A stretch of DNA of 64,000 bases, taken from contig JAQFWX010000014.1 in the NCBI GenBank assembly GCA_027605045.1, positions 1,278,421-1,342,420 on the forward strand, given 5' to 3'. The DNA is from Phallus indusiatus. Taxonomy: Eukaryota > Basidiomycota > Agaricomycetes > Phallales > Phallaceae. The position numbers were made by a program, and so were the translations under genes. Each line of letters starts with the position of its first letter. The stretch's first letter is position 1. The notes below the pieces were generated by a model that searched no databases, had not been told where the DNA came from, and was given only the letters and a program-made list of their open reading frames with translations. Below, in pieces: positions 44,580 to 59,016 of the stretch.

Positions 44580-45826
44580 ACAGAGTGTGAATTAGGTATG
44601 GGGTGAGGGGTGGAGGGGCTGAAAGGCAGAGAAGCCAGGGAAATGGTTCATTCGAGATGTTGAGGGGGCTTATATATTCTGAAGCGAGTGAAGGAACGCG
44701 CATATATGGCATGGTGTGGAAGACAACGTGGCAGATATGACTAGTTTCGATGGCCGTGTGTCGGGGGGTGTGATATGAAATTTAATTTATTTAAATCGTT
44801 TTTGATACAAATAGTGACGACTATCTTAATCTGGGATTTTTTCTCCTTATATCTCGCTTTTTTAATCCGTTTACATATGTATACTGGTCTAAAGTCGACC
44901 CACTCATCTAATTGTTGCGTGATTACTTTGCAATTGTTTGGTTTGTTCGCAGTCAGTGTGAGGCTGTGTTGCTTGGTTAATGAGCGCGATAACCGCTTCG
45001 AAATAGATGGTTCTTATCAAAAAAGCCGTGGCAATATGTTGCACTAACCTGGTGATGAGCCATGGAAGAATCATTCCCATTTTTTGGAGCATTCACTGCA
45101 TAGCATGTCTTGTGGAGTGGAATTGTATTGGTTCAAAAGTGCGCATGTGCAACATAATTTTTTGAATGTTATGTATGTGCGGAGATGGTTCATATTATCG
45201 AAGGTTTAAAGGGGTGACAGGAGTGTACGTATATATGCTGTGTCGTGCCACACTAATGAATAGCCATGGCACCCAGGAAGATAACACAGGTTGGCAATTA
45301 ATCAGTGCACTATCCGCCAAAAATCCTCAAACCTTGTAACCTTGGGAGAGCACATTATTCTTTTGTCTGGTTTGGCGACTGCGACTCGTGATTGGCCCTT
45401 AATCCATTCCTGATAGAGCGCCGAGGATTTTCTTTGTAAGCTGTATTTAGTAAGCTGTTCGTTTTTGTCAGCACATCGCAACTGATATCAAAGAAAGAAA
45501 TCAGTCAACTATCATCACTATCATCTGAGTCAGGGTTTACCTCCGGTCCAGCGTTTCGTAGCGATTGCGACATCGGATCTGTTCTAGACAAGTCCTCTGG
45601 TTTCTAATCCCTACCCTTTGAAGCGGTTTTCACTATTAGATCTCTCATACGTTCTCCTCGTACTCTCTCAAGAGTCTCGTACATATTTCTTTTTTCACCT
45701 TTCGTTTCGTCGCCTTCAGCTTTATCTAATTCTTATTTTCAAACTCGTTTCTTCTCCTCAACTAATACACACCATCTCTCAACTTCCACAACCCAGCCCC
45801 AATCTCGTACTTGGCGTACCACTACA
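44580..45826. other. ALG11-TRR1 intergenic
   Basis: ALG11 3' UTR and TRR1 promoter and leader. 45600-45820 is pyrimidine-rich (CTCTC, CTTC runs), typical of a fungal leader before an ATG. No gene supported; ORFs here are short and without family resemblance. Confidence 0.5.
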
Positions 45827-47209
<1,383 letters not shown>

Positions 47210-47942
47210 TATTGAACTAATAATGTGTATGCGTAGGAAGCAAGGAAATAAGTTGTTATTTAGTTTTTTTATACTTGAATAATGTACAGGAGTGTTTGAA
47301 ATATTTACATAGTAAAATACTGGTTGTGTCTTGGATAATCGCAATTTGTCATACTTCGATGTCTTCCTTTCGTCTTCTTTTCAATCGGCGCCCGAAGAGT
47401 TAGGCGGACAGCGGATTGGAGCCGCGGCTGCGGCACGGAGTTGTTGGTGGTTGTGGTGTCATCATCATCGTTTTGCTTGCGTCTTGTCTTTGCGCGGCGG
47501 TTTCTGTGTAAACATTTGTGAAAGTTCCAAGAACGACGTATGTGTTTCTTTATTTCTATTCACATTTTGTGTTTGTTTCTTCCTTCATTCTGGAACGTCA
47601 TGGAAGCTCCAAATGGCCCCGCTCTTTTTTAGTGCCTTTCTTTTCTTCTTTCAGGTATCCCCGCTGGTATAGTCTCGAACACGGATTTCGGATTTTCTTC
47701 TTCACATTCCGTTCCGCTATTCCGTCATTTTTGTTTCATTTTTTTGATGATCTGATGTTTTCCATTTCTTACTCTTTCCCAAACCACTGTAGAGCTGACA
47801 TTATTCCCTCTTAGACCGGTCACTCATCGTCCACGTCCTTGTCGCTGTCTTCTTACCTGCTCTCTCCGCCCATCACTTCATCGTAAATTTTGTCCACATA
47901 TAATACATCAACTCATCTTTACCAAACCATCTACCTCAAAAA
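47210..47942. other. TRR1-VMA3 intergenic
   Basis: TRR1 3' UTR and VMA3 promoter. T-rich; ORFs at 47331-47814 are low-complexity Phe/Ser readings without family resemblance. The VMA3 leader (ctcatctttaccaaaccatctacctcaaaa) ends at 47942. Confidence 0.5.
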
Positions 47943-49171
47943 ATGTCGGAATTATGCCCAGTTTATGCCCCATTCTTTAGCTCTTTGGTGCGTCTTTTGT
48001 GTTGGGCGTGCACTAAAGAGATCGTTCAAATGTGCTAACTCTGCTCTTTGATTTCGGTGTTGTGCAGGGCTGCACTTGTGCCATTGTGTTTACATGTGAG
48101 TAAATTGGGTTTTCTTCATAACACGTCATTTGTTCCTTTCCGTCCTGGGGTGGCACAATCCGTCGTGGGCTTGTTTGTCAGCGCAATGAATGTTTTTCCG
48201 CCTTTATTGCGTCACATTCTTGGCTTTTAATGTCGTATCAAGCTTCATGAACAGTCGCTGTTATGTTTTTGTGGTTGGCGTTGTCTTTTCCTCCTTTTTT
48301 GATTCGTTTGGAGATATTGCGTTTTGCCCTTCACTCTACCTCTCTACCACTTTTTTTGCTCTCCCCAAAGACACCATCACTGACACACTTATTCTATGCC
48401 TCATAGGTCTCGGAGCTAGGTTCGTCCTTTACATTCTATACCCGTAAGATCATCGCCCATATAACTGAATACACTAATATAGTTATGGAACTGCGAAGTC
48501 CGGTGTGGGCATCTCAGCGATGTCAGTTGTTCGACCCGATTTGATGATTAGATGTTGTATTCCCGTCGTCATGGCTGGTATCATTGCCGTATGTACTCTC
48601 ACAATTTCTAGTGTATCTTTGGAATAACGTCTTTCCCGCACAGATCTACGGTCTTGTCGTATCCGTGTTAATCTCGAGCAATCGTATGTCATACTTCTGT
48701 GTTTACGTCGCATTGGCTTTGTCTTTGCTGAAGCATAACCCTTTTCTACCTAGTTGCGCCGCGAATGCCGCTTTTCACTGGTGTCATTCACCTTGGAGCA
48801 GGACTATCTGTCGGTCTTGCCGGTCTCGCAGCCGGATTCGCGATTGGGATTGTTGGAGATGCTGGTGTACGTGGGACAGCCCAGCAACCAAGATTGTTCG
48901 TTGGAATGGTAAGCTGAATATGAGTAGCATTAGTTTAGATATTTAGAGCTAATTATATACGTAGATTCTTATTTTGATTTTCGCTGAAGTCTTGGGTCTC
49001 TACGGTGCGTGTTTGCTTCGTTACTTGCATTCCAACAGTGTCGTTTCTCATATTTGTTGAAGGCCTTATCGTCGCACTTCTAATGACGAGTACTCCGGTT
49101 GACCCAGCACTCGTATGTCTTTCTTTTTCCGCTCGTCACTCTGACTTTAACGAGTGTTGTAGTGTGCGTAA
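47943..49171 (+). CDS. VMA3: V-type H+-ATPase proteolipid subunit c
   Basis: Forms the proton-carrying c ring of the vacuolar ATPase. Nine exons: 47943-47987, 48068-48095, 48407-48419, 48483-48588, 48644-48683, 48754-48908, 48965-49004, 49063-49112, 49163-49171; 161 aa, the exact usual length. Starts [16 protein letters not shown]. Helices include [32 protein letters not shown], and the fourth helix [19 protein letters not shown] with the essential proton-binding Glu. Exon 3 is only 13 nt (GTCTCGGAGCTAG) and the last exon encodes just CA-stop. Intron 2 is long (311 nt). Confidence 0.96.
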
Positions 49172-49640
49172 GATCATATCTGATCTTGAAGGTTGAAGGA
49201 GAAGTTAGGGGATAAGTTGGATAAGCGAAAATCTGGGATTTATGAAAACACAAGCATCTCATCACCATTGTCCCAGCCTCTTTCACTATCTAGCCTGTTT
49301 AAGTCTCGACTTCTAAGATCAGACCTTTCTCTTCGTCGAGATTAAAGTCTCATATATATCCATCTTTTTGATCGCGTCAATACGAGTACAATGAATTTCA
49401 ACAATAAAATTTCTCTTCATATTTTTTTTCTCTAGCTTTCGGACACTGGCACTTATTGCCTAGTATTAATTTGTTTTAAATACTTGACATATTTTGCGCT
49501 TAAGTTTCATATTATTGTGAAAGTGTGCGGGGATCCTCGTGTTTAGGGGTTGAAACGTTGACGTCACATCCATCATTCATACACAGGGTTGTGCTGTCGC
49601 CGTCACTGTTACATATAACACTCGAGTCTGCTATCTGCCC
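49172..49640. other. VMA3-BTB gene intergenic
   Basis: VMA3 3' UTR and the upstream region of the BTB gene. Nothing coding recognised. Confidence 0.5.
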
Positions 49641-50975
49641 ATGTCGAATGCTGATATTGCTATGAGAGATACCATGCCAATCTTTCCTGAAGTGACTTTA
49701 TCGCCTGTTCCATTTGATTCTACCTCGGCAGGACTTACGGGCAGGCAACACGACCTAGAGTACTACTTTGAAGATGGGAGTGTTATAGTCCTTGTCGAGA
49801 ACGTCCTCTTTCGAGTAAAGTTCACATATTATTGTGTTCTTTTCTCTATTTTCTCGATGAATCATAACTTTTGATCTCCAGGTTCATAAAACTATTCTAT
49901 CGAAAGATTCATCCACGTTTGAGACGATGTTCAGTATACCAGGCAAACAAATCGAGGGCACCGACGACGAACATCCTGTGATCTTGAAAGGAGACACACC
50001 AGGACAGTTCAGAAGTTTGTTATGGGCTCTTTATGCTTTGTAAGTCATCAAATTTGTCGAAGACTTTAAAAAAGAGTCAGGGTGGGTATTCAAGCTAAGA
50101 GATTCATAAGGCCTCATGAAATCGTCGAGGCGAGCACCACAGGTCCAGACTGGTCCGCATTCGACACTTTCTACGATCTCGCACAAATAGCACACAAATA
50201 CAATTTTCACAGTCTTGAAATATGGGCGCTGACCACTTTTCTGAACTGGCTCAACCCTGGCATGCGTCTAACACCACCCAAAATCTCACCCATCACAACA
50301 GTCGGGAATGTGACTTCTTCGTCCAGTACTGCGACGTCTGCATTGCCCTCTTCGACTGCTCCAGGACGTTCTCCAACAGCTGACAAGTCCCTTTTGGACC
50401 GTCTTCGACGCATCCTCGAGCTTGCCGTCCTATGCGACGAGAAAACGCTCCACGCAGCCGTGGTCCGGCGACTGCAAGATGAGTTGTATCAAGCGGATGC
50501 TGATCTCCCGTGGTTTATCATGCTAGGCGAGAACTACGGTATCTCTTCTCTCTTGGGAACGAGCTACTACACGTTGATGATTCAAGGACAAGGACGCTGG
50601 ATCGCTTTGACAAAGGAAGGCACGCTCTCGAGTTCCCAGCTGGCAAAACTACACAACGGGTTTTACGCCCTGGTATCGCTATGGGAGAAATACCGGACGA
50701 TGCCGCCAGTTATACCGGCCTGCACCCATTATGGACACAATTGTCGACAACGTTGGCAGACGTATTGGAAGGATCTTACGAAAGATGATCATATCATGGC
50801 AAAGTTTCCGGCGGACGTGTTAGGCCGTTTGGAGATGGTTTTGTCGCAATTGTATTCGTATACAGGTATAATGGACATGCATCAGGAGTGTAGGAGCCGA
50901 GCTGTTGCTGCTGTCCGCCGTATGCATTCGGAAGCAAAGACGAGCTTGGCTTCTAATTTTATGGAATTGCCTTGA
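49641..50975 (+). CDS. BTB/POZ domain protein
   Basis: Exons 49641-49814, 49882-50039, 50111-50975; 398 aa. The N-terminal BTB fold reads EYYFEDGSVIVLVENVLFRV, then HKTILSKDSSTFETMFSIP, VILKGDTPGQFRSLLWALY, and a BACK-like helical part FDTFYDLAQIAHKYNFHSL. Such BTB proteins form large lineage-specific families in Agaricomycetes; their partners (often cullin-3 ligases or unknown) are mostly undefined. The C-terminal half (LRRILELAVLCDEKTLHAA, WEKYRTMPPVIPACTHYGH) is the part typical of that fungal family. Intron 2 acceptor is at 50110; the fragment between is intronic even though it reads open. Ends 240 bp before the convergent eIF3i stop. Confidence 0.88.
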
Positions 50976-51213
50976 GACGTTGTGGCTCCAATGGTGTTAT
51001 TCAAAGAAATGTATTGTTGGTGTGTAGTCGGTCCAATGTAATATATATATGTTGAGAGGTCTGGGTTCTTGATTATTTTTTTTTCTGTAATTTATATATG
51101 TACGCCACGTATCAATGATATAAACATCTGTACCCGAGACCGATTGTCAAACTTATATTTTGATGTCAGGTTACCAACCAAAAACAGACAATATTACATG
51201 TTTATCATAAAAC

Positions 51214-52704
51214 CTAATCCTCCGGCTCTAGATCGCCATACAGTTTGGTTTTGAAATAAGTATCATCGAACTCGTGTACACGGACAAAGCCATCTTCACC
51301 GCCTGAAGCAAAGCTTCGGCCGTTTGGATGAACAGCCAGACTTTACAATAGAAACAAGAAAAATATAAGGACAACATCATCATCAAAGTGAAATGGAGCA
51401 TAACAACGCACGTATTGATTGGACCGAAATGACCTTTCACACGTCCGACTTCTTCTTCGAAGATCTTGTGCCAAAACCGAGTTTCGAATTTACCTTGACG
51501 AAGAGATGTAGTCGTTACACTCATCGCTTCTTGGCCACCTCCCAGAAGAATCTTTTGAATAAATGGTAAGAAAGACGGGTGCTTAGATAAGGAAAAAAAA
51601 CACACATATGGACGTAGTGGAGCTATGGATGCACTGTTCAATGGCGTTTCGGTAGGATACGTTTTGATGACATTCAATGTCCGTGTATCATGTAGCTGCA
51701 AATAGAATGTCACAAAAAAAAAACGTCCTAAATAAACCGCAAGTTGATCGTCGAACTCACTCGGGCAGTTTTGTCCTTGCTGCTTGTGATAAAGTATGTC
51801 CGGTCGGGGCTTAGTTGGAGGTCGGTGACAACGTCCCTGTGGGCGTGTTCATTGCTCTGAACCTCTTCGCCGGTTTTAGCGTCCCATAAAGCAACTTTTC
51901 CCGATTCATGACCTGTCAAAATCAGTGTTGGTTCGAGTGCGAATGCAACTACGGTTGCTTTTGAGCCGACAGGGTTGAAGTGGAAAACCGGTGTTGATGA
52001 CTCTATGTTTTCAGAAGTAACAAGAAACAGTTAAACTAAGTAACGTTGTAAGATGAAAATCAAGCGTACGGTCTTGTGGATTATCTCTGTTAATATCGAA
52101 CACCCGGATGGCAGACTGATGACCCATACGTTGTTCCGTAACGCAGACAATCTGGGTGTTATCCTCATTGAAAGCAACTCGTTTAATGGCTGTAGGGAAT
52201 TCCCAAGTATAGAGACATTTTCCAGTTGATACTTCCCACAACATCATAGTATTATCGGCGGATCCAGACACCAAGAAGCGACTTTCACCTGCGAGAAAAC
52301 AGTAAAAAAACCACGCAACAAAAACAAAGGCCAGATCTAATACATACTGTCCACGTCAATTGTCCACACCGTTCCATTATGATTATCATACGTTCCTAAT
52401 CGCTCGCCATTATGTGAATACCAAACGTTAATAAGTTGGTCTTTTGAGACGCTGAATAGTAAGTCGCCATCGGCATTGTACTTAATTTGGGTTAACGACC
52501 GCTGATGACCTGTTCGTATAATTGCGACAAGTTGAAAAGTATAATGGGTTTCCGTAGCAAAGGATAATGATTTAGAAAGGAGGTTACGTCGAATATTGAA
52601 TACGGCGCAATGAGGCAACAGGAGGGAGAGTGTGATGAAAACACATCAGTAGTTTTCCTTTCGACACTTGGCAGAAATTACCTTGTAATAAAATTGGACG
52701 CTAT
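51214..52704 (-). CDS. TIF34: Eukaryotic translation initiation factor 3 subunit I (WD40)
   Basis: Beta-propeller subunit of eIF3. Seven or eight exons on the minus strand. Recognisable in order: RPILLQ (first exon), [165 protein letters not shown], and a last exon [20 protein letters not shown] ending ...GDLEPED. About 330 aa, normal. The expected first codons ATG CGT CCA read ATA-G-CGT-CCA here, so no ATG precedes RPILLQ in frame. An upstream ATG at 52760 could serve only through an extra 42-nt intron with a weak GTTTTC donor (MASCGF-RPILLQ). Confidence 0.92.
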
Positions 52705-52760
52705 TTGAGATGATAAGTTTCAGATATAGCACCGGAGAAAACAAATCCACAACTCGCCAT

Positions 52761-54767
52761 CGTTTTTTAGGTTGCGTCGGTGTTTTTTTTGGCGTTGAGC
52801 TTAGAGCGTCAAAGGAGATTCGGCAATTGCCGGGGACGGCTCAAGCCTACTAAAGACCATGAACTAACGGCCATCTGTCAAAAAAAGTTGACGATTCTAG
52901 TGTTCATTAACGTTCATTTCTCGCATATAAAACAGCCGTGATACGAACTTTTAATGTAGCCTGAGTCTAATATTTTGAAGTAACCATTGTTTTTAACTTC
53001 GTTTAATCTGTTTCAACGCCCTAACACTTTATTTCTTATGATGAAGCATTAGGTATTCCTGACTTCAGAAACTACTAAAGAAATTCAACATGCTTCAACA
53101 GCTTGAGAAGCTTTATAGTTTGATTTACTTGAAAAAATTGTCTTATACTTCTGATGACATTGGACATCCCTTATATAGTATTTATGTACATAACTTTTAT
53201 TTCAGCCCATGTCATTTGATATGTATACTACATACTTATAGTCGAAGGAATTAAGCTGCGGTGGTCAGATTTGGCGAGAATCTGGACAATCTTTCCAAAT
53301 ATTCAACTGTCGCTTTTCAGACATGTATTTATTATAATCGAGTCCGTATCTTCCTTCTTAATTTGATTTATTAATATAATGATCAGAGCAGATTTGGAAA
53401 ATCTCATCTGATGGTATTACCCAGTACGGTCAAAAACATAGCAGAGCCAGATCGGGCCCACCAAGGACAACTATCCTTTATTGGGAATCAAATTGGCGAG
53501 TCATCTAACAGCGATGAATTAATATTAGGAAACTCAAGGCTCAGATGGCTTAGCAAGTGGGTTTACATGATCACGATTTCAAAACCTCCAGACAAGCGAT
53601 GCGACATAATGCATAATAATTGATGATAGATTGATTGGTGATCGGAATCAGCGCAAGAGGATACTCATTGGCAATCCGACCGTGTTCCGTATTTTCTTGA
53701 TGAAAAACCTTGGAAATATAAGGTATTTCAAGATAATATGATGTTTATGGTTGGAGACAGGTCAGAATGATTCTCAATTGTTCCCTAGGATGCTAATGTT
53801 ATTTTGGCTAGATTTATCATATTCCAAGTTAAAAATACAATGACGACTTAATTGAGTCTGAATATTACATAGGTCACCCGCCTATTGAAAAAGTAAGATC
53901 GCGTTGGATCAGTTTACTTCGGAAACATAACCATGCCTCGGATTCGGAGGAAAGATCCTATCAGCCTGACTTACATGTGGTGCCAAACCAGAAACTTGAT
54001 CCATGTACTTTGAAGTAAGATAAACGTGATATATATATTTTGAAAGTGAGGAGAGCCATCAATACAGGGCGCGTGCCAGTGAGAACCTTTGTGAAAGGTA
54101 TAGGGTGTTGACAGAAGCTCGAGATCAAAATTACTAGTGGTGAGCTGTTATTCGGAAGCTCCGAAAAAAAACGGCCTACAAACCAAAACTCGCCATGATT
54201 GCTGGGAAAATATAACGGTTCTGATCGTCCAAGCAAGAGCCATTGTCCGATTATTTGCCACATTAGGATTAGAATAGCATAAATTCAAATCAAAGCAAGA
54301 TCTATCACCATATACTTGGAGATTAAGCTTCAAGGGACCATTGTACTGCGCAAGCATATGGCACGGATTGTCTTTTCACCGCCGCACCGGACTAGTCTCG
54401 GAAAGAGAGCGTGGCCAACAATGTGTCACGTCATTTACATAATTATCATCACATATTATTTACAATCGAAAGCCTCGCTAAAAGCCCCACAAGATACACT
54501 ATTAACACTTTCCTTTTTTTTTGAGACTCGAGTCGTATGGTACGCAGCTTTTCAATCATCATGGCAAAAATCACCAGTAAAAAAACATCAAATCAGCGGA
54601 TTATTTTCACGTTTACAAAAAAAGTTGGTGACGAGTTAGGCGTGCAATGCGCACACCGTCGCGATGTAGCTGATACTCCATCGAACTCCAAGTGAGACGT
54701 TGCACTGTCAACTGCTAACTGATTAATTACCAGCTAAAATCCCCCCTTCGACTTACATTCGTAACTC
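52761..54767. other. Gene-poor interval
   Basis: AT-rich; stops in all frames at short intervals. Small ORFs (53411-53623 +, 53961-54263 -, 54316-54639 +) have no recognisable domain, no promoter-like context and no paralogue in the window. I see nothing to support a gene. Confidence 0.5.
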
Positions 54768-55223
54768 ATGATTCTCAAGCATGATCTAAAGATCAATTCG
54801 TTTTTAAGTTCAAAACGAGTGTCATTAGATGTTCATATTTACTCAACTACTAGCAGGGTGACTTGTTACAACTTACAAGACGATAGGCCCGTCGGCCAGT
54901 CAAAGCTCACATGGGAGGAAGGTATTGTTATCAGCGTTTTCTCATGCTTTTGGGCTATTTTACGGTTTACAATATACATCCGTGAAACATTTGTCAAGGC
55001 AATTGAAGGGTATTCATTGTTCTTCCCCTTTTTTTCCCTCCATGGCTACCTGCCGTGTCCATGTGGATATTATTATGATGATAGCCACACTTATGATAAT
55101 TACTGGCAATTAATATGGAGAGCCTGGGATGGATTACACGATACCAGTAACCCTGGTTTGATCGAAGGTTCTACTAACCGTTCCCCTGAAGATCTTGGTA
55201 TTCATATTGGAAGCCATCCATGA
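54768..55223 (+). CDS. Hypothetical ORF, 151 aa
   Basis: Single open frame starting MILKHDLKINSF. One hydrophobic segment (IVISVFSCFWAILRFTIYI) and an aromatic stretch (FFPFFSLHGYLPCPCGYYY), then an acidic/hydrophilic C-terminus (WDGLHDTSNPGLIEG). No family recognised. It lies 60 bp before the promoter of the Cys-rich gene and may be spurious or a relic. Confidence 0.25.
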   Translation: MILKHDLKINSFLSSKRVSLDVHIYSTTSRVTCYNLQDDRPVGQSKLTWEEGIVISVFSCFWAILRFTIYIRETFVKAIEGYSLFFPFFSLHGYLPCPCGYYYDDSHTYDNYWQLIWRAWDGLHDTSNPGLIEGSTNRSPEDLGIHIGSHP

Positions 55224-55279
55224 CTGTGGTTTGTACGTGTTTAACGCTAGGTCGAGGCATCAAGCATCGCCTTCCATTC

Positions 55280-55450
55280 CTCAGTGTATAAAACGATTCA
55301 TAGACGACTGAAGGATTCTTCACTCTTATCTGACATACTACTCCGACTCAACCTACTAAACTAGTATTTCCCGCCTATACCTCAAATCCAAAGTCTCAAG
55401 AAGGTATGCCTTTTCACTGGTTTATTTGGCAATGATTTGAATCTCTACAG
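55280..55450 (+). promoter_or_regulatory. Promoter and 5'-UTR intron of the Cys/His-rich gene
   Basis: TATAAAA at 55287-55293. A leader of CTC/ACTC-rich sequence leads to a donor at 55404 (AAG-GTATGCC) and an acceptor at 55450 (CTCTACAG) that abuts the ATG. The intron (47 nt) therefore lies wholly in the 5' UTR. Confidence 0.6.
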
Positions 55451-55711
55451 ATGTGTCGCATGATCATTTCTCAAGCTACCAAATACCTCATGTGCGGACA
55501 TATGGGTGATAACGGAAAACAGCACTTGGTGCCGTGCACACATCCCAGACCTTGCAATAAGGGTACACGTCAAACTTGTCCTAGTTGCACCCCTAGTGAA
55601 GCTTGCTCAAATCATCACAATTGTTCTCATATCGTCGAAAGAGTATATGTTAACGATAAACACTGCGCTACGGGTTTCTGCTGCCCTAGCTGCCCTGCAG
55701 CAGCTCGGTGA
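55451..55711 (+). CDS. Small Cys/His-rich protein, 86 aa
   Basis: Uninterrupted frame MCRMIISQATKYLMCGHMG...CPAAAR. Twelve Cys and several His: MCGH, PCTHPRPCN, TCPSCTPSEAC, HHNCSH, DKHCATGFCCPSCP. No signal peptide. The paired C-x2-C and CxH spacing suggests zinc binding, possibly a compact treble-clef or binuclear arrangement, but I cannot match a named family. Start chosen because the 5'-UTR intron acceptor directly precedes it. A diverged paralogue with the same leader structure lies at 59086. Confidence 0.68.
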   Translation: MCRMIISQATKYLMCGHMGDNGKQHLVPCTHPRPCNKGTRQTCPSCTPSEACSNHHNCSHIVERVYVNDKHCATGFCCPSCPAAAR

Positions 55712-58700
55712 AAATTTTAACTGTGAGACTAAAGTTTACCCATTTTCACAAAGATGTGAACTAATCAGATACAACAGTATAAACTTGGCTATATACCATG
55801 ATAATTGCCAGCAACATTCGTTGTGAATCAATAGATTTTTTTCGTTTTAATATTTATGCTAAATTATATTGATGTACATATTAATTTAAGCCTTGGTTAT
55901 TTATATGTCCCAGAAAACCGCCTTATTCAGTGTTTAAAGTTTGGATTGACAGACTGGATTGTCCCCAGGTGCATATAAATGTGGTTTCGCCGGAAGAAGT
56001 TGGAGTCTCCAAGCCTGAGAGGCCCCTGGCGACACCGCAAGGAAAGGTGCGATATACATTCGCTCCAAGCTCCTGTGATTTTATGCAACTGAGAACAAAG
56101 AACTTTGTGGCTTTAGTTTGAAGCTGCGAGCCATGTGAGGGTCTTATTCCTCCGACTATACAATTTCCAAAAGGATCACTACAAATTTTTGCATTCTCTG
56201 ATCACGGCGTTTTCACGAAACACGTTCCAAGATAGCTCTTAGGTTGAGGAAAGCGCGATTCAATCGACAGTTTCGACTTCAGACCTTTTGTCAATTAATC
56301 GGAGACTTCGCATACTAGTAGCTGTTGGTTCGATGCAGACGGTGGTCTTTTTTTCAAAAGGTCTTCCATTTCAATGTCACCATGAGCCGAATCAATGTAG
56401 AGAAAAATATTAAGTTTTCGGGTCAAGCAGTGCCACTACTAATAACTATCAAGAGGTTATTTTTGTCAGTGAGTGACCGTAACACAACTGTGCAATTGAA
56501 TTGAGAAGCTCCTTTGTTGACAAATTGGGTACGTTCCACAAGGTTTAATTCACAGATTCCCATACTGATTTTGATATTTCTTTACAACTGTCCGGCGACG
56601 GGGCACTCCTGGATCCGCCGGAAACGGGGGCTCAATTCAAGTACCACTAACACCGAGACTACACTGTAGAGCTGTCAGCGGACTCGGATGGATTCTCCAG
56701 CTTTATCACAGCATCAACGGCATTCACATGGTATGTCAAGGGTTGAGTAGAGTTGGATCCCTCAATAGGCATACGAGAGCCTGACTTATTACGGCCGCTC
56801 TAAATTTCAATGTCTCCAAACCACGAAAAAAAGTGGTTGTTGTTAGTGTTTACTAGGCAATCCACTAGAACTGATATGACCTCTTTGTCTGGAAGTAATG
56901 AACAGTCCCCATTGAAACGTCCGGATCCACGCGTGCCAGGTTTGTCGTTTGTCCACTGGTACATCGAAAAGCTGTACGGTCGGAAATCGAAAATCATCGT
57001 CATCATTGTTACCTTGATTATAACTATCCCTTTCATGCCTTTGATGATGTCAATATCTATCGTTGTTTTTCTGCGATGAATTTATCATTCACCAAGTGCC
57101 ATTTTTCCGTATTCCGGATCCAACAATTCACCAAAGATCTCGCGTCCTCACTTACAATCTAACCTGAAACTTCTTTCTTGTTAAAAAGATGGCATGTGAT
57201 TAATACAATGTGATTCTGAATAACAAATGAAAATCATGTCAGCCTCAACGATGGAACTGAACATACATATAGATAAGGGCACAATGTGGGAATCTACTAG
57301 GAAGGTGAAGATGAGCGAATAGAAAAAGAAAATTTATACTTGATTACTATGATGTCAGTCGAATGAACCGATCTTCAACACTTGCGAATCTTATTGCGCC
57401 TAAACCCACAACTTGAAGTCGTTCTTCGAAGCTCAAACTAAGATGCACAGCACAAAATTTGAATCAGTAAGAAGACAAAGTTAGGCATGTATTACTTGCA
57501 ACCACGTGTACCGGACATGCGTCCTTTGGCTTTGTCTGCATACAATAATTTATAACCAAAGTCACGGTTCAGTGTTTAATCCAAGCCGAGCATAGCATGG
57601 TGCATGTTGGGCTGATATCGTTAAAGGCACTGTAATGCATTTAGAAATGACAGGGAATTCAAACGAGGTGAAAGATAACCATTGGCATTGTGGATCAATT
57701 GGTGTTCATTTTGTACGGAGAGTTGCCTTTCTTCTGTCCGGGATAATTATCGTCCATTGGAATTTGATAGTAGTCCTAATAAATGAGCGCGGCGTGTCGG
57801 AACAGTTTACGAAGCGACCTTTCATGTCCCAATTAAATCTTCAAACAGGAAGCGTGAGGGTTGAATATTACAAATCAGATAAACAGCTACTTTGTCCCGT
57901 GTTTGTAAATCTTATTATGACTTCTCAATGTTCCTGTATTCAGAATACAACGGGTGAATTGAGAAGAGAAAGGCTTAATTAGCCAAATTCGAGGCGTTTA
58001 ATACAAGGCGTCATGAAAAAGTACGCACCGCAAGTACCCGGTCAATAAGAGTATCATGTTCAATTTTGAGGGCACAAATCGTGCATTAAATAGAAAGTAT
58101 GTTATATTTATATGTGAGAAAATTTCAGGAAATGACTCCTGAGTAGAGCATCTTACATAATTTGAATAGAGATTGTTTGTGAAAACAACGACAGTGCGTA
58201 AAGAAACCAATAACGTTCAATTAGGCTCAACGCAATGAATGCTCGGATCTAGAAAAATAGGGTTCTAGTCTAGAACAGGGAATACGGAATGCCTGTCAGT
58301 CAATTCTCCTGCAAATGTATGCAGAGACAAGTACCTCCAATTACCTTTTTTGATTTATTCCTCCGTTCATGACTATATATATCATGGTGACTAAATCCGA
58401 CGAGGATGAGTCGATCTCAAGCGACTAACGAGTTATATGATCACTGGCGCCGGCTCTGAAGTGAAGAAGCAAACCTTAATGAATTATAATTGGATATCGT
58501 CACCTGGGAAAAAGGATATTCCTCAGCAGCGCCAAGTCTGGACCTTGTGAATATGACAATTCGTCCATCGATCAAAAAGGGCTTGCGTTATTATCTCGGA
58601 AACGGATGGATTTGAGGTATGATACGTATGAAAACGCAGACGGATGGGACATATTATTTAGATCGATGGTGGACTAGTTCCTAGTTTTTGTCTCTGAAGA

Positions 58701-59016
58701 TTTATCATGGATGCGCTGGTATCGTCTTCTCATTTCAATCACATAGCATGAGCCGGCGATATCGCGAATAATGAACTATCCGCCGAAGTCACCCGCATGT
58801 CCAACGCAGTTTTTGAATCGCCTTGGAATCATGCGTACAATGTAAGGTGAACGTGGCGTATGGTCTTTTAGGCGACGAGAGCTTCCACTCATTTAAACCT
58901 GCTGCACATAAAGGAGGGGAGGCAGTTAATTCTCCCTTTCTTTCTCCGTGTAACCAGTTGGCCTCTTCTGTCTCACTGCATCTTCATATCTCCTAGGACG
59001 CTAAAATCTTAAAAAG
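55712..59016. other. Gene-poor interval between the two Cys-rich paralogues
   Basis: Mostly non-coding. One ORF at 56810-57079 (89 aa) ends in a strongly hydrophobic segment (IIVIIVTLIITIPFMPLMMS) after a basic YGRKSK patch and could be a tail-anchored peptide; it has no other support. Other ORFs are short and unremarkable. Confidence 0.4.

Noticed and set aside
47331..47814. Phe/Ser-rich ORFs between TRR1 and VMA3
   Set aside because: Low-complexity T-rich UTR/promoter sequence.
53961..54639. ORFs around 54 kb as genes
   Set aside because: No domain, no intron logic, no paralogue and no promoter; they fit chance open frames in AT-rich sequence.
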